A model generated the notes under the pieces. The model was given only the letters and a program-made list of their open reading frames with translations, searched no databases and was not told the DNA's origin. DNA of 64,000 bases, taken from positions 372,001 through 436,000 of the forward strand of contig NZ_KB849576.1 in assembly GCF_000368625.1 (NCBI RefSeq), in the 5' to 3' direction. The position numbers and the translations under genes were made by a program. The stretch comes from Acinetobacter schindleri CIP 107287. GTDB taxonomy: Bacteria > Pseudomonadota > Gammaproteobacteria > Pseudomonadales > Moraxellaceae. This document shows positions 16,840 to 24,275 of the stretch, one piece after another. The first letter of the stretch is position 1; every line of letters begins with the position of its first letter.

Positions 16840-17787
16840 TTAATTAGTCTCAGGTGATTTGCTTAGGGCTTTATCCTGATACATTTTTTCATCTGCCTCT
16901 ATGATAGCTGCTGATAGACCGTATGCTGGATTTCGCATTGCAAGACCAATTGCCGCACTAACTTCAGCTTTCGCAAAAGCATTTTGAATTCTTGTTACAA
17001 GCTTCTCAGCATTCTGCAGATTAGTTTCGATACTAAGTACGGCAAATTCATCACCACCTAGGCGAGCAATAATATCATTGCTACGTACTATGCCTTTTAA
17101 AGCTACAGCCATTCTTTTGATCAGCTCATCACCAGCAGCATGTCCTAGATTGTCATTAGTGATCTTTAGATCATTTAGGTCAATCATAAGCACAGCAGTA
17201 GGGTGACCATATCGCTTACACCGTTCTTCTTCTAACTCAACTAATCGATCCCAAGCACGACGGTTATAAAGTCCAGTCATTGGATCAGACAATGCTTCCA
17301 TTTCAAAGCGTTCAGCTTTACGTATGTGTTCGGTTGCTCTTAATTCAGCTTGAATCGTGTAACTAAGCACCTTTCCCATAAGATCAAACAATGGAGCATC
17401 CTCAACAAGGACTTTAGACTGAGGTTCGGGATCAATTGCACAAAGAGTGCCAAACAAGGAACCATCTTCTTTTAAAATAGGTTGACCGATATAGGCTTTA
17501 ATAGTGACAAGTTTATTTATTGGTGCATCTGTATAAACTTGAACATCGGGCGAGTAAGGGGCAATGCGGGGCGCATTATTTTGTACCATGTGTGAGCAGA
17601 ACGAATCTGCCCATCGAAATACTTGTCCTGGCTTAACGTTATAGCCATTATCTTCACTTAGTAAGACAATCCAGTCATCACCTTCAGTACGGGTAATCAT
17701 CCATAACTTAAATCCAAATCGTTGAGATAAGAATTTTAAAATAGCTTGGCCAGCCTCTTCGAAATTCTTAAAGTTAATATTATTCAT
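16840..17787 (-). CDS. Prophage-encoded GAF-GGDEF diguanylate cyclase
   Basis: 315 residues. Residues ~1-150 form a GAF domain (IGQPILKEDGSLFGTLCAIDPEP), followed by a short helix and a GGDEF domain: LSDPMTGLYNRRAWD, LMIDLNDLKITNDNLGHAAGDEL, then IARLGGDEFAVL. The active-site GGDEF is intact, and the inhibitory I-site RxxD is present as RSND. It should therefore synthesise c-di-GMP with product inhibition, gated by whatever the GAF domain binds. It is unusual cargo for a siphovirus prophage, sits in the cI-side island likely expressed in the lysogen, and may alter biofilm or motility of the host. Confidence 0.88.
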   Translation of the reverse strand: MNNINFKNFEEAGQAILKFLSQRFGFKLWMITRTEGDDWIVLLSEDNGYNVKPGQVFRWADSFCSHMVQNNAPRIAPYSPDVQVYTDAPINKLVTIKAYIGQPILKEDGSLFGTLCAIDPEPQSKVLVEDAPLFDLMGKVLSYTIQAELRATEHIRKAERFEMEALSDPMTGLYNRRAWDRLVELEEERCKRYGHPTAVLMIDLNDLKITNDNLGHAAGDELIKRMAVALKGIVRSNDIIARLGGDEFAVLSIETNLQNAEKLVTRIQNAFAKAEVSAAIGLAMRNPAYGLSAAIIEADEKMYQDKALSKSPETN

Positions 17788-17897
17788 TAAGTTAGTCCGT
17801 ATTTGTGCTAAGAGAGATATGAAAAAACAATTTTTAGACTACAGCGTCATATATTATAATTTTAAACTGATAGGAATATTACTTCATATAATAAAAA

Positions 17898-17924
17898 GAC
17901 AACCCACCACTGGGGTAGGTTGTC
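17898..17924 (-). terminator. Terminator of the MliC-like gene
   Basis: 11-bp arms GACAACCCACC / GGTAGGTTGTC (one wobble) with a 5-base loop, followed leftward by TTTTTAT. The interval 17788-17938 holds nothing else. Confidence 0.8.
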
Positions 17925-17938
17925 CTAGAACAATAATC

Positions 17939-18292
17939 TTATTTTTTGTATTCAGTAATACTGATAGGTTTGTCTTTCATAAACTCTACAATACCTTCAC
18001 CAGCTTTGAAGTGAATTGAAACACCATCATTATTGGCTAAACGCATACCACTTCCTGAAATAGCTCGCTTAAGGTGATAAACCTTGCCAGAATTATCTGT
18101 CATTTCTGCAGTTTCAAAATTATCCGAAGATTTCAATTCAACTGTAAGATCCATTGGACCAGTAAAGTTAATTACCTGAGTTTCAGCTGGAGTATTGCTC
18201 ACAACTTTTTCTTGTACCACTTCGTTTTGTGGATTTGAAGTACAGCCAGTAAGTGCTAATCCTAACAATGCTGCACCTAACAAATATTTCAT
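17939..18292 (-). CDS. MliC-like lipoprotein (putative lysozyme inhibitor)
   Basis: 117 residues. Signal peptide with lipobox LALTGC (lipidated Cys17). After a Thr/Pro-rich linker comes a small beta domain whose core (SGKVYHLKRAISGSGMRL, then NNDGVSIHFKAGEGIVEF) matches the layout of MliC/PliC inhibitors, including the loop of the SGARYxDG type that enters the lysozyme active site, here SGSGMRLANNDG. If so it is a membrane-anchored inhibitor of C-type lysozyme. The usual cysteine pair is missing, so the family call is moderate. Own terminator; island member. Confidence 0.65.
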   Translation of the reverse strand: MKYLLGAALLGLALTGCTSNPQNEVVQEKVVSNTPAETQVINFTGPMDLTVELKSSDNFETAEMTDNSGKVYHLKRAISGSGMRLANNDGVSIHFKAGEGIVEFMKDKPISITEYKK

Positions 18293-18391
18293 TGATACTT
18301 ACCTTTCTATTTATGAATCATAGGTATCTTTATATTAATTGTTATAATGTAACATTTAAAGACAAGGTTACACTTACCTTACATAAAGAAA

Positions 18392-18410
18392 AACCCGCGG
18401 ATAGCGGGTT
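18392..18410 (-). terminator. Terminator of the 111-aa lipoprotein gene
   Basis: AACCCGC / GCGGGTT, 5-base loop, followed leftward by TTTTCTTTATG. It lies 89 bp beyond the stop of the gene it serves. Confidence 0.75.
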
Positions 18411-18498
18411 AGTGATGCTTTACTTTGTTATTACAGACCCGGTCATGAGAGGTCTTAAGTCCAATATAAAGATTTAATATTTCAGAAGTAAGAAAGCT

Positions 18499-18834
18499 TT
18501 AGCACTGAATAGCATCTTTCTCTTTGTAGTGATCTAAAACCAAATCCATATCAGCCAAAAGTACAGCTTCAGAGTATTCACCGGGTGATAGCTTCAACAA
18601 ATTAGGCATATAGTTTTTTTGATACTCGCGCGGGTAGTCTCTGCATAAAATTTTTACCCGTACATCTTGTGTAGTGAACTCCGATTCTAGCTTTTCTATA
18701 TATTTACTAAGAATATTATCTGAGTTCTCAAGAGCTGTTATGGTTGTGATTGGATCTATATCTTCACTAAGTTGCTTCTCACAACCAGTGAAAGCTAAAG
18801 ACAAGAGTAGGATAGTTAAAGTTATTGTTTTCAT
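18499..18834 (-). CDS. Hypothetical prophage lipoprotein
   Basis: 111 residues with a signal peptide and lipobox LAFTGC (Cys18). The mature part is acidic and helical (ALENSDNILSKYIEKLESEF) with two further cysteines (ILCRDYP and the C-terminal DAIQC) that could pair in the periplasm. No family recognised. Own terminator, inside the cI-proximal island. A small periplasmic lipoprotein made by a lysogen is a candidate for superinfection exclusion or serum/stress resistance, but no direct evidence supports either. Confidence 0.7.
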   Translation of the reverse strand: MKTITLTILLLSLAFTGCEKQLSEDIDPITTITALENSDNILSKYIEKLESEFTTQDVRVKILCRDYPREYQKNYMPNLLKLSPGEYSEAVLLADMDLVLDHYKEKDAIQC

Positions 18835-18889
18835 AGTTTGATTTTAGTGTTATTGGACTTTGAATTATATAAAGAATTTTATAAAAGAA

Positions 18890-18910
18890 AACCCACCGCT
18901 GGGGTGGGTT
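18890..18910 (-). terminator. Terminator of the 315-aa unknown gene
   Basis: AACCCACC / GGTGGGTT with a GCTGG loop, followed leftward by TTTCTTTTAT. Confidence 0.8.
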
Positions 18911-18932
18911 GAAGAACTCATTTATTAAGCAA

Positions 18933-19880
18933 TTAGAGTTCTAATTTTTCCTGCTCGCCACTTTTCATTGGCTTATGCTCAATTACTTTAATAATTTCAT
19001 ATTCCGATTTTAATTTATTGTGAGCAATAGTTTGAACAACCTTTAATTTTACTTTTAAGATGTCGCCTTTACCGAATCTTAACTCACCAACATCAATTCT
19101 AGAAATAAATTCTTCATCAGAGATACTTGCGTTAAAAAAGAACTTACCATTACTAAACTTCCATTTATTCTTTTCTTTAAATGAAACAGATTCAATCTGG
19201 ACATATGTCTCAGAAACATCAGAGTTTAAATCTTCTTCAAATTCCTGATATTTAAAAAATTTAACTTCATTTTTATCAATCAAAAGCTGTACATTCTTAT
19301 CGTCCGCATCTTTAACGACATAGAGAGCATCAATACCATCCTTTGATAAAGGCTCCAGCATCTTATTTAAGTCAGACGCTATAGATTTATTGCGATACAA
19401 GCGGAGTACACGCTTATCGACTAGTTCGAATTCAGTTTCAGAATAATAAACTCGAACACCCTCAGTCTCTTCTTCAACCTTAACAGGTGGCTTGCCTTCT
19501 AATTTTTGATACAGCTGAATTAAGCCAGCCCTCGGGCTTTTGAACATCCCAATTAGCGCCAGAAGCCCACCAGCATTTGCAAAAGCGGTAACAGTCGGCC
19601 CGGTTAAAATATCTCTAATCTGGTCATACCAAGACAAAATTTCATGAAACTCAATACCAAAACTACCGGCTTTAAAATTGGCTTTAACTTTCAGCTCAAT
19701 TTTAAGCTTTTCACCGTTGATTTCTTGATTTGCATGAATAAGAAGATCATTGATAGCCATCATAGCAGGCGCAAGGTCGCGTACATCCATTAGATGCTCA
19801 TCTAAAGCCTTACCATCATAAACTACGTGGAATTTCTCACTCATATCATCTTCATTCACATCAGTATTGGTTGTGGTCAT
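18933..19880 (-). CDS. Unknown 315-aa prophage protein with a central hydrophobic segment
   Basis: Starts MTTTNTDVNEDDMSEKFHVV (Met13 is an alternative). Residues ~15-85 are a mixed alpha/beta domain. A hydrophobic glycine/alanine-rich stretch follows (TAFANAGGLLALIGMF, about residues 100-115) that could be a membrane or pore segment, then a charged beta-rich C-terminal half. I recognise no family with confidence. Its location in the repressor-side island, with its own terminator and no structural role, makes it a candidate lysogenic-conversion or defence protein. This is inference. Confidence 0.65.
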   Translation of the reverse strand: MTTTNTDVNEDDMSEKFHVVYDGKALDEHLMDVRDLAPAMMAINDLLIHANQEINGEKLKIELKVKANFKAGSFGIEFHEILSWYDQIRDILTGPTVTAFANAGGLLALIGMFKSPRAGLIQLYQKLEGKPPVKVEEETEGVRVYYSETEFELVDKRVLRLYRNKSIASDLNKMLEPLSKDGIDALYVVKDADDKNVQLLIDKNEVKFFKYQEFEEDLNSDVSETYVQIESVSFKEKNKWKFSNGKFFFNASISDEEFISRIDVGELRFGKGDILKVKLKVVQTIAHNKLKSEYEIIKVIEHKPMKSGEQEKLEL

Positions 19881-19958
19881 AGTCTATCAATCAATATTTA
19901 TAGTTTCATTATGAGTTTGACAATAATTGTCGTCTTAATTATCCCACTCAACTCAAAG

Positions 19959-19975
19959 AGCCGCATATAGCGGCT
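19959..19975. repeat. Hairpin copy A flanking the 100-aa gene
   Basis: AGCCGC-ATATA-GCGGCT followed by TTTTT on the plus strand. The same element recurs at 20371-20387, so the two copies bracket the 20013-20315 gene. Confidence 0.7.
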
Positions 19976-20012
19976 TTTTTATTCATCCAGCCAACAAAAA
20001 TTAATTTGCGGT

Positions 20013-20315
20013 TTATAGAGCAGAATACTTTTCTAAAAACTCATCTATCCATCCTTGTGCCACTTCAAGATTGGTTATGTCCGCCAACTTTAGATTAGTC
20101 TCTTCTGCTTCGTTAAAGCCCTCAATAATAGCTTCAAAGATATTTGCCTCACTAATGACCTCACGTGCTATTTCAGCAGCGTCATAGCTTTGCTTGGCTT
20201 TCTTAAGCGAAGCTATTTGCTTATCAATCCCTTCACCGATTTTGCCTAATGCCAATTTAAATTCTTGACGATTAATTGTTAGCGCAGTTTTGGATTTATT
20301 AAGTGTTGCGATCAT
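20013..20315 (-). CDS. Hypothetical 100-aa helical prophage protein
   Basis: Starts MIATLNKSKTALTINRQEFK at ATG 20315 (AAGGA box; the 22-residue extension upstream runs into a hairpin). Almost entirely alpha-helical and rich in Lys/Glu/Ala, with no cysteine or catalytic motif. It is bracketed by two copies of the same hairpin, giving it the look of a self-contained inserted cassette (moron). It lies 83 bp downstream of the HsdR-N-like nuclease and could be its partner or a separate cargo gene. Function unknown. Confidence 0.65.
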   Translation of the reverse strand: MIATLNKSKTALTINRQEFKLALGKIGEGIDKQIASLKKAKQSYDAAEIAREVISEANIFEAIIEGFNEAEETNLKLADITNLEVAQGWIDEFLEKYSAL

Positions 20316-20370
20316 TATGCTTTCCTTCTTTTTTGGGGAGCTACCATATTCAACATCTTGATAAAACCTA

Positions 20371-20387
20371 AGCCGCATATAGCGGCT
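20371..20387. repeat. Hairpin copy B flanking the 100-aa gene
   Basis: Same AGCCGC-ATATA-GCGGCT element as at 19959-19975, again followed by TTTT on the plus strand. Confidence 0.7.
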
Positions 20388-20398
20388 TTTATAAATAT

Positions 20399-21571
20399 TT
20401 ATTGACTAGGGGCACGCTTGAAATTCTCATCATTCATGCAGTACTCAAGACTATCCCTAAGAATACCCACCATTCTGTAAATATGTTCCGGCTTTTCTAG
20501 AAAAATTTGTCCATTATTTTGAAGTTCTAGACCAGCGCGCTCAAGCTCAGTTTTACGAGATTCATCTATTGATACATTGAATTGAATTGTAGGACGCTTA
20601 CGATTAACATCGTATCTAAACAACCATCTGTTTGTTTTATTTTGATATAGAACAGAGTAATAGCTCTCAGTATCACGCCCTTCAATCTCAACTTCTGGGA
20701 ATAACTCCGTCACAATACGCAGTAAATCTTGCTCATCCTTTGTGGTGATGATTTTTTCATTGTCGGGATGCACAATAAAATCGGACTCTGGTATTGCTTG
20801 ATTCACTTCAGGCTGATTTTCAGTTGGTTTCTGCTCAATTGGCTGTGCGGTAATAATTGTTGGAGAGGATAGGCCTTTAACGACTGTATCACTAATAGCT
20901 TGCTGTACCGCTTGCTGAACAAATGGCTGTATGGATTCAAGAAACTTAGTATTTAATTGGCGTTGTATGCTTGCTTGTTGTGCAACATATCTTACAAAAT
21001 CAATATCAACCTCATTAATACTTTTCTTAATTACAGTTTTAAATTGCTGGATATATTGATTTTCTTCTGCAAAAAATCTTAACTTTTCCGCATGAAAATT
21101 GTCATGTTTAAATTCCGCTAACTGTGTCAGATCTTCAGGGTCAGCTTTTGTAAAATCAATTGTTAGAAATGGCTTTTCATCCATAACATTAGTGTTGATT
21201 AGATCTGTAAAAAATCTCCACTCACGACCATTTGTAATAGCACCAATAGTTACACCTAGGCTGCTGTTAAAATACCTTGATAGTTGTGGTGCATGATTGG
21301 TTAGATTTGCAACATAAGGCTTGGCTTCAATAAACATTACAGGCTGACCATTGCAATATAGTGCGTAATCTACACGCTCAGTTGCCTTAACTCCCGGGAA
21401 ATCAGCTGCAAATTCCGCAAGAACTTTTGTGGGATCATATGGATTAAAACCCAAAATATCCAATAAAGGTAATATCAGCGCTTGCTTCGTGGTCTCTTCC
21501 GTTGAGCAGTGGACACCTACTTTTTTTACATGTTCAATATGATTTTTTAATCGTTGTACAAAATTATCCAT
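20399..21571 (-). CDS. Solo type I restriction R-subunit-like nuclease (HsdR N-terminal domain)
   Basis: 390 residues. The N-terminal ~200 residues resemble the HsdR N-terminal/COG4748 PD-(D/E)XK nuclease domain: TKQALILPLLDILGFNPYDP, then RVDYALYCNGQPVMFIEAK with Asp69, Glu82 and Lys84 in the expected D-ExK arrangement. There is no helicase domain and no HsdM or HsdS nearby. The C-terminal ~120 residues (FPEVEIEGRDTESYYSVLYQ) may bind DNA or sense ligand. Sitting directly beside the repressor, it is well placed to act in superinfection immunity. Confidence 0.75.
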   Translation of the reverse strand: MDNFVQRLKNHIEHVKKVGVHCSTEETTKQALILPLLDILGFNPYDPTKVLAEFAADFPGVKATERVDYALYCNGQPVMFIEAKPYVANLTNHAPQLSRYFNSSLGVTIGAITNGREWRFFTDLINTNVMDEKPFLTIDFTKADPEDLTQLAEFKHDNFHAEKLRFFAEENQYIQQFKTVIKKSINEVDIDFVRYVAQQASIQRQLNTKFLESIQPFVQQAVQQAISDTVVKGLSSPTIITAQPIEQKPTENQPEVNQAIPESDFIVHPDNEKIITTKDEQDLLRIVTELFPEVEIEGRDTESYYSVLYQNKTNRWLFRYDVNRKRPTIQFNVSIDESRKTELERAGLELQNNGQIFLEKPEHIYRMVGILRDSLEYCMNDENFKRAPSQ

Positions 21572-21621
21572 AGTTTCCCCCTGGAATATTATCTTTACCT
21601 TGATTGGTAAATTACTTTTAA

Positions 21622-22323
21622 TTAAATTTTTCTATACAACCCGACAACTTTACCTACTAGGCGGCAATCTTCTGTCAGTTTAATAATTTGCTCAGGCCAA
21701 TCTGGATTAAGTGGCTGAAGGTACTTATCGCTGCCTTCAATAATTAGCTTTTTAAACGTAGCCTCACTCTCACCACAGCAGGCAATAATCACTAAATCAT
21801 CGGTATGTAAGTCGAAAGTTTGAATATCAGGATTTACATAGATACGATCACCTGGCTTAAAGTCAGGCTTCATGGAATTTCCAACCACTACTAAACCATA
21901 TCCATTTTTTCCACATTCTCTTATTGGCGGAAGATATTCATCCACTTCAACATCTTTAAGCACGGTTTCAATAGGGTCAAATGAACCAGCAGCTACCCAT
22001 GAAATAACAGGTACAGGAAAACCTTCCATAGGAATTTTTTGAGATAGATCGATATTGTTATCAAGTTTCTGATCACTTGATGCATCAAGCATTCCATACT
22101 TAGGATCACCGGCTAACCAGTGGGGATTCACACCTAAAAATTGAGCAGCTTTAGCATTTTTAAAGCTATCAAGCGACTTTGTTTTTCCATTAATCCATTG
22201 GCCTACCGCAGCTACAGATGCTTCGCAATACTTAGCCATGGCCGCTCTGTCCAGTTTCTTAAGTTTATTCTTGGACAAAAAATGAGATATGGCCTGATTG
22301 ATCCGATCCTCAAGAGTACTCAT
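21622..22323 (-). CDS. LexA/CI-type phage repressor (S24 family)
   Basis: 233 residues from ATG 22323 (a GTG at 22335 is possible). The N-terminal HTH spans ~25-70 (DRAAMAKYCEASVAAVGQWI). The C-terminal S24 domain has the self-cleavage site Ala112-Gly113 in SWVAAGSFDP, nucleophile Ser150 in VVGNSMKPDFKPGD and general base Lys191 in EATFKKLI. It should therefore be inactivated by RecA-stimulated autocleavage, making the prophage SOS-inducible. It is divergent from cro and separated by paired TTAAAG-N4-CTTTAA operators that also occur at the PL-like promoter 7 kb away. Confidence 0.93.
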   Translation of the reverse strand: MSTLEDRINQAISHFLSKNKLKKLDRAAMAKYCEASVAAVGQWINGKTKSLDSFKNAKAAQFLGVNPHWLAGDPKYGMLDASSDQKLDNNIDLSQKIPMEGFPVPVISWVAAGSFDPIETVLKDVEVDEYLPPIRECGKNGYGLVVVGNSMKPDFKPGDRIYVNPDIQTFDLHTDDLVIIACCGESEATFKKLIIEGSDKYLQPLNPDWPEQIIKLTEDCRLVGKVVGLYRKI

Positions 22324-22391
22324 ATTAAAATTCACTTTAAATTTAAAGCCAGCTTACAACAATATTAATAAAGCTTGCTTGCAAAAATATA

Positions 22392-22425
22392 TTAAAGTAC
22401 ACTTTAATAATAAAGCATACTTTCG
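22392..22425 (+). promoter_or_regulatory. OR-like operators between repressor and cro
   Basis: TTAAAGTACACTTTAA (22392-22407, nearly perfect palindrome) and a weaker ATAAAGCATACTTTCG (22410-22425), centres 18 bp apart. A third, degenerate copy (22325-22340) overlaps the repressor start region. A plausible rightward promoter has TTGCAA at 22379-22384, with its -10 overlapping the first operator. Confidence 0.75.
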
Positions 22426-22434
22426 AGATTGAAC

Positions 22435-22644
22435 ATGAGAGTACTCATCAAAACCAGTGACGCTCTTGATCATTTTAAAAATGCATCACGCCTAGCTGAA
22501 GAAATTGGCATCACTCCCCAAGCGATTAATCAATGGGGTGAATACATCCCAGATCCTTCTGTTGGAAAAATCATGGCTGTTATACCAGGGATTTCCTACA
22601 AGATTGTTAGAGAAGTACCCACGCCATCGCGATTAACCGCTTAA
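22435..22644 (+). CDS. Cro-like transcriptional regulator
   Basis: 69 residues from ATG 22435. The HTH region is DHFKNASRLAEEIGITPQAI followed by NQWGEYIPD, the pattern of lambdoid Cro/YdaS proteins (SQWGExIP). It is divergent from the repressor and first gene of the rightward early operon, so it should compete with the repressor at the shared operators and favour lytic growth. Confidence 0.85.
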   Translation: MRVLIKTSDALDHFKNASRLAEEIGITPQAINQWGEYIPDPSVGKIMAVIPGISYKIVREVPTPSRLTA

Positions 22645-22695
22645 ATTAATTATTAAGCATTTGATTTTAATTAAATACGTTCGAAGGAAGGGAAA

Positions 22696-23160
22696 ATGAA
22701 CATAACAGATGCAGCGTACAACACAGTTCGTGACTACCCAGGTGGTTCAGCCTCATTAGCTCCACGTATGGGAATCAAAAGCCCCGCTGTTCTAAACAGC
22801 AAGATCAACCCAAATACTGAAACTCACCATCTAACACTTGCTGAGGCTTCTAAATTGATGGCTTTGACTGGTGACTTTCGTATTTTGCAAGCATTAGCTG
22901 CTGAGCATGAAAAGGTTGCAATTAACCTTCCCGAAATCCCTGAATGCCGCGATATGGCGCTTACAGATAAGGTTTTGTGCGTCGGGATGCGTGGCGGGGA
23001 TGTGATGAGTACGTTTCGCGAGATTATGGCTGACGGCCGCATCACTCCAGGTGAAGTGCGTGATATGTCAAAAGTAATTCACCAAATGCACGTTGTTTTG
23101 GCTGAGCTGGATAAACAAGTCCAGGCTTGTATCAATAACCCAGAAACAGAAAAAGCCTGA
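22696..23160 (+). CDS. Phage regulatory CII-family protein (CP76 type)
   Basis: 154 residues. The sequence (NTVRDYPGGSASLAPRMGIK, then a KINPNTETHHLTLAEASKLM segment) is characteristic of the CII-like Phage_CP76 family, DNA-binding regulators that activate lysogeny promoters. A strong AGGAAGGG ribosome site precedes it. Its stop codon lies within an 11-bp-arm terminator hairpin. Confidence 0.85.
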   Translation: MNITDAAYNTVRDYPGGSASLAPRMGIKSPAVLNSKINPNTETHHLTLAEASKLMALTGDFRILQALAAEHEKVAINLPEIPECRDMALTDKVLCVGMRGGDVMSTFREIMADGRITPGEVRDMSKVIHQMHVVLAELDKQVQACINNPETEKA

Positions 23161-23179
23161 CGGTCGAGGTCAGGCTTTT
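23151..23179 (+). terminator. Terminator behind the CII-like gene
   Basis: Perfect arms AAAAGCCTGAC / GTCAGGCTTTT with a 7-base loop, overlapping the stop codon. Downstream replication genes would need read-through, antitermination or another promoter. Confidence 0.75.
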
Positions 23180-23208
23180 CGGTGTTTAAATCGTTGGAGA
23201 TCCAAACA

Positions 23209-23979
23209 ATGAATATGTTAACACAAGGAAATTTTAACATAAACGAAGTAACAATGTCATCACCTGAGATTGTTGATTTCATTAATAAATTTCGCAAAGA
23301 GACTGCCACTGTAGAGAAGCCATATAAAGAACTTCGTCATGATGACTTTATGCGGAAAGTCCCAGGTGTTTTAGGGGATAATCACGCTCCGAAATTTATC
23401 GGAACGCAAAACTACGGCAACAACAACACGCGACATATCTACAACTTCCCAAAACGCGAAGCCTGCTTGATGGCTATGTCATATAGCTATGAGTTACAGG
23501 CTCGAGTTTTTGACCGCATGACTTCGATGGAAGACGCGCTTAAGGCTAAAAATAGTTTTGACATCACCAATCCTGCACATCTACTTCAAGCAATCGAAGT
23601 CCAAGCCAAGCTCAACATTGAGTTAAGTGAAAAAGTAGCAGTACTTGCACCTAAGGCTGAAGCATTAGAAGTCATTGCTGATACATCCAATACTTATTGC
23701 CTGCGTGAATGTGCCAAAACAATCGGTATTAAAGAATCAGACCTAATCAAGCTATTGATTGACAGAAAGTGGGTTTACCGCGACTCGGATCGCAAGCTTC
23801 AACCACATGCCCAGTATGTCATTAATGGCGTATTCACCAACCGTACATCACCAGTAATCACAAATCGCAACGATGGCAAGGAGCGTGTGTTCTTGCACAT
23901 GCGTGTCACTGCTTTTGGCCTGACTCGTATTACAGGCCTAGTCAATAAGATGCGTAAAGCACAGCAGGTGGCAGCATGA
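23209..23979 (+). CDS. Rha-like / KilAC-domain phage antirepressor
   Basis: 256 residues from ATG 23209 (GGAG box; the frame open from 23182 lacks a better start). The N-terminal half has the Rha-type block SSPEIVDFINKFRKETATVE, then ELRHDDFMRKV and KREACLMAMSYS. The C-terminal half is the KilAC/ANT domain (TYCLRECAKTIGIKESDLIK, then DRKWVYRDSDRKLQPHAQ and LHMRVTAFGLTRI). It probably modulates repressor activity or early host functions. Confidence 0.85.
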   Translation: MNMLTQGNFNINEVTMSSPEIVDFINKFRKETATVEKPYKELRHDDFMRKVPGVLGDNHAPKFIGTQNYGNNNTRHIYNFPKREACLMAMSYSYELQARVFDRMTSMEDALKAKNSFDITNPAHLLQAIEVQAKLNIELSEKVAVLAPKAEALEVIADTSNTYCLRECAKTIGIKESDLIKLLIDRKWVYRDSDRKLQPHAQYVINGVFTNRTSPVITNRNDGKERVFLHMRVTAFGLTRITGLVNKMRKAQQVAA

Positions 23980-24275
23980 GCATAACTTTAGAAGATGTTC
24001 TTGGCTTCATATCTTCATCTAGTGGTTCTGACTTAAATACGATTGCCGATGAAATGAAAGAAAGCGGCTTTGAGTATGAATGTCTTGAATGTGAGACCCA
24101 TGAATGTGAAGAGCATGAATGTCATCACGATGAAGAAATGACTGAAGTGAAAAATGAGTTTATTCATTATTTAGTTGAGCGGAACAATCAATTTGGCTTA
24201 GACGACATGCTTGATGAGCTAAAGCGTGAAGGTCAGAGCATTGGTGCATACCTCAAAGTGGAAGAAAAGTTATGA
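23976..24275 (+). CDS. Hypothetical acidic Cys/His-rich protein
   Basis: 99 residues, overlapping the antirepressor stop by ATGA. Residues ~30-52 contain a dense Cys/His/Glu run (ECLECETHECEEHECHHDEE) that looks like a metal-binding loop, flanked by helices. No family recognised. It lies between regulator and replication genes and is translationally coupled to both. Confidence 0.7.
   Translation: MSITLEDVLGFISSSSGSDLNTIADEMKESGFEYECLECETHECEEHECHHDEEMTEVKNEFIHYLVERNNQFGLDDMLDELKREGQSIGAYLKVEEKL

Noticed and set aside
19959..20387. Short repeated hairpins considered as CRISPR or insertion sequence ends
   Set aside because: Only two copies, no spacer periodicity, no transposase; they are hairpins with T-runs.
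20399..21571. Complete type I restriction-modification system
   Set aside because: No helicase, methylase or specificity subunit is encoded nearby; only the nuclease-like domain is present.
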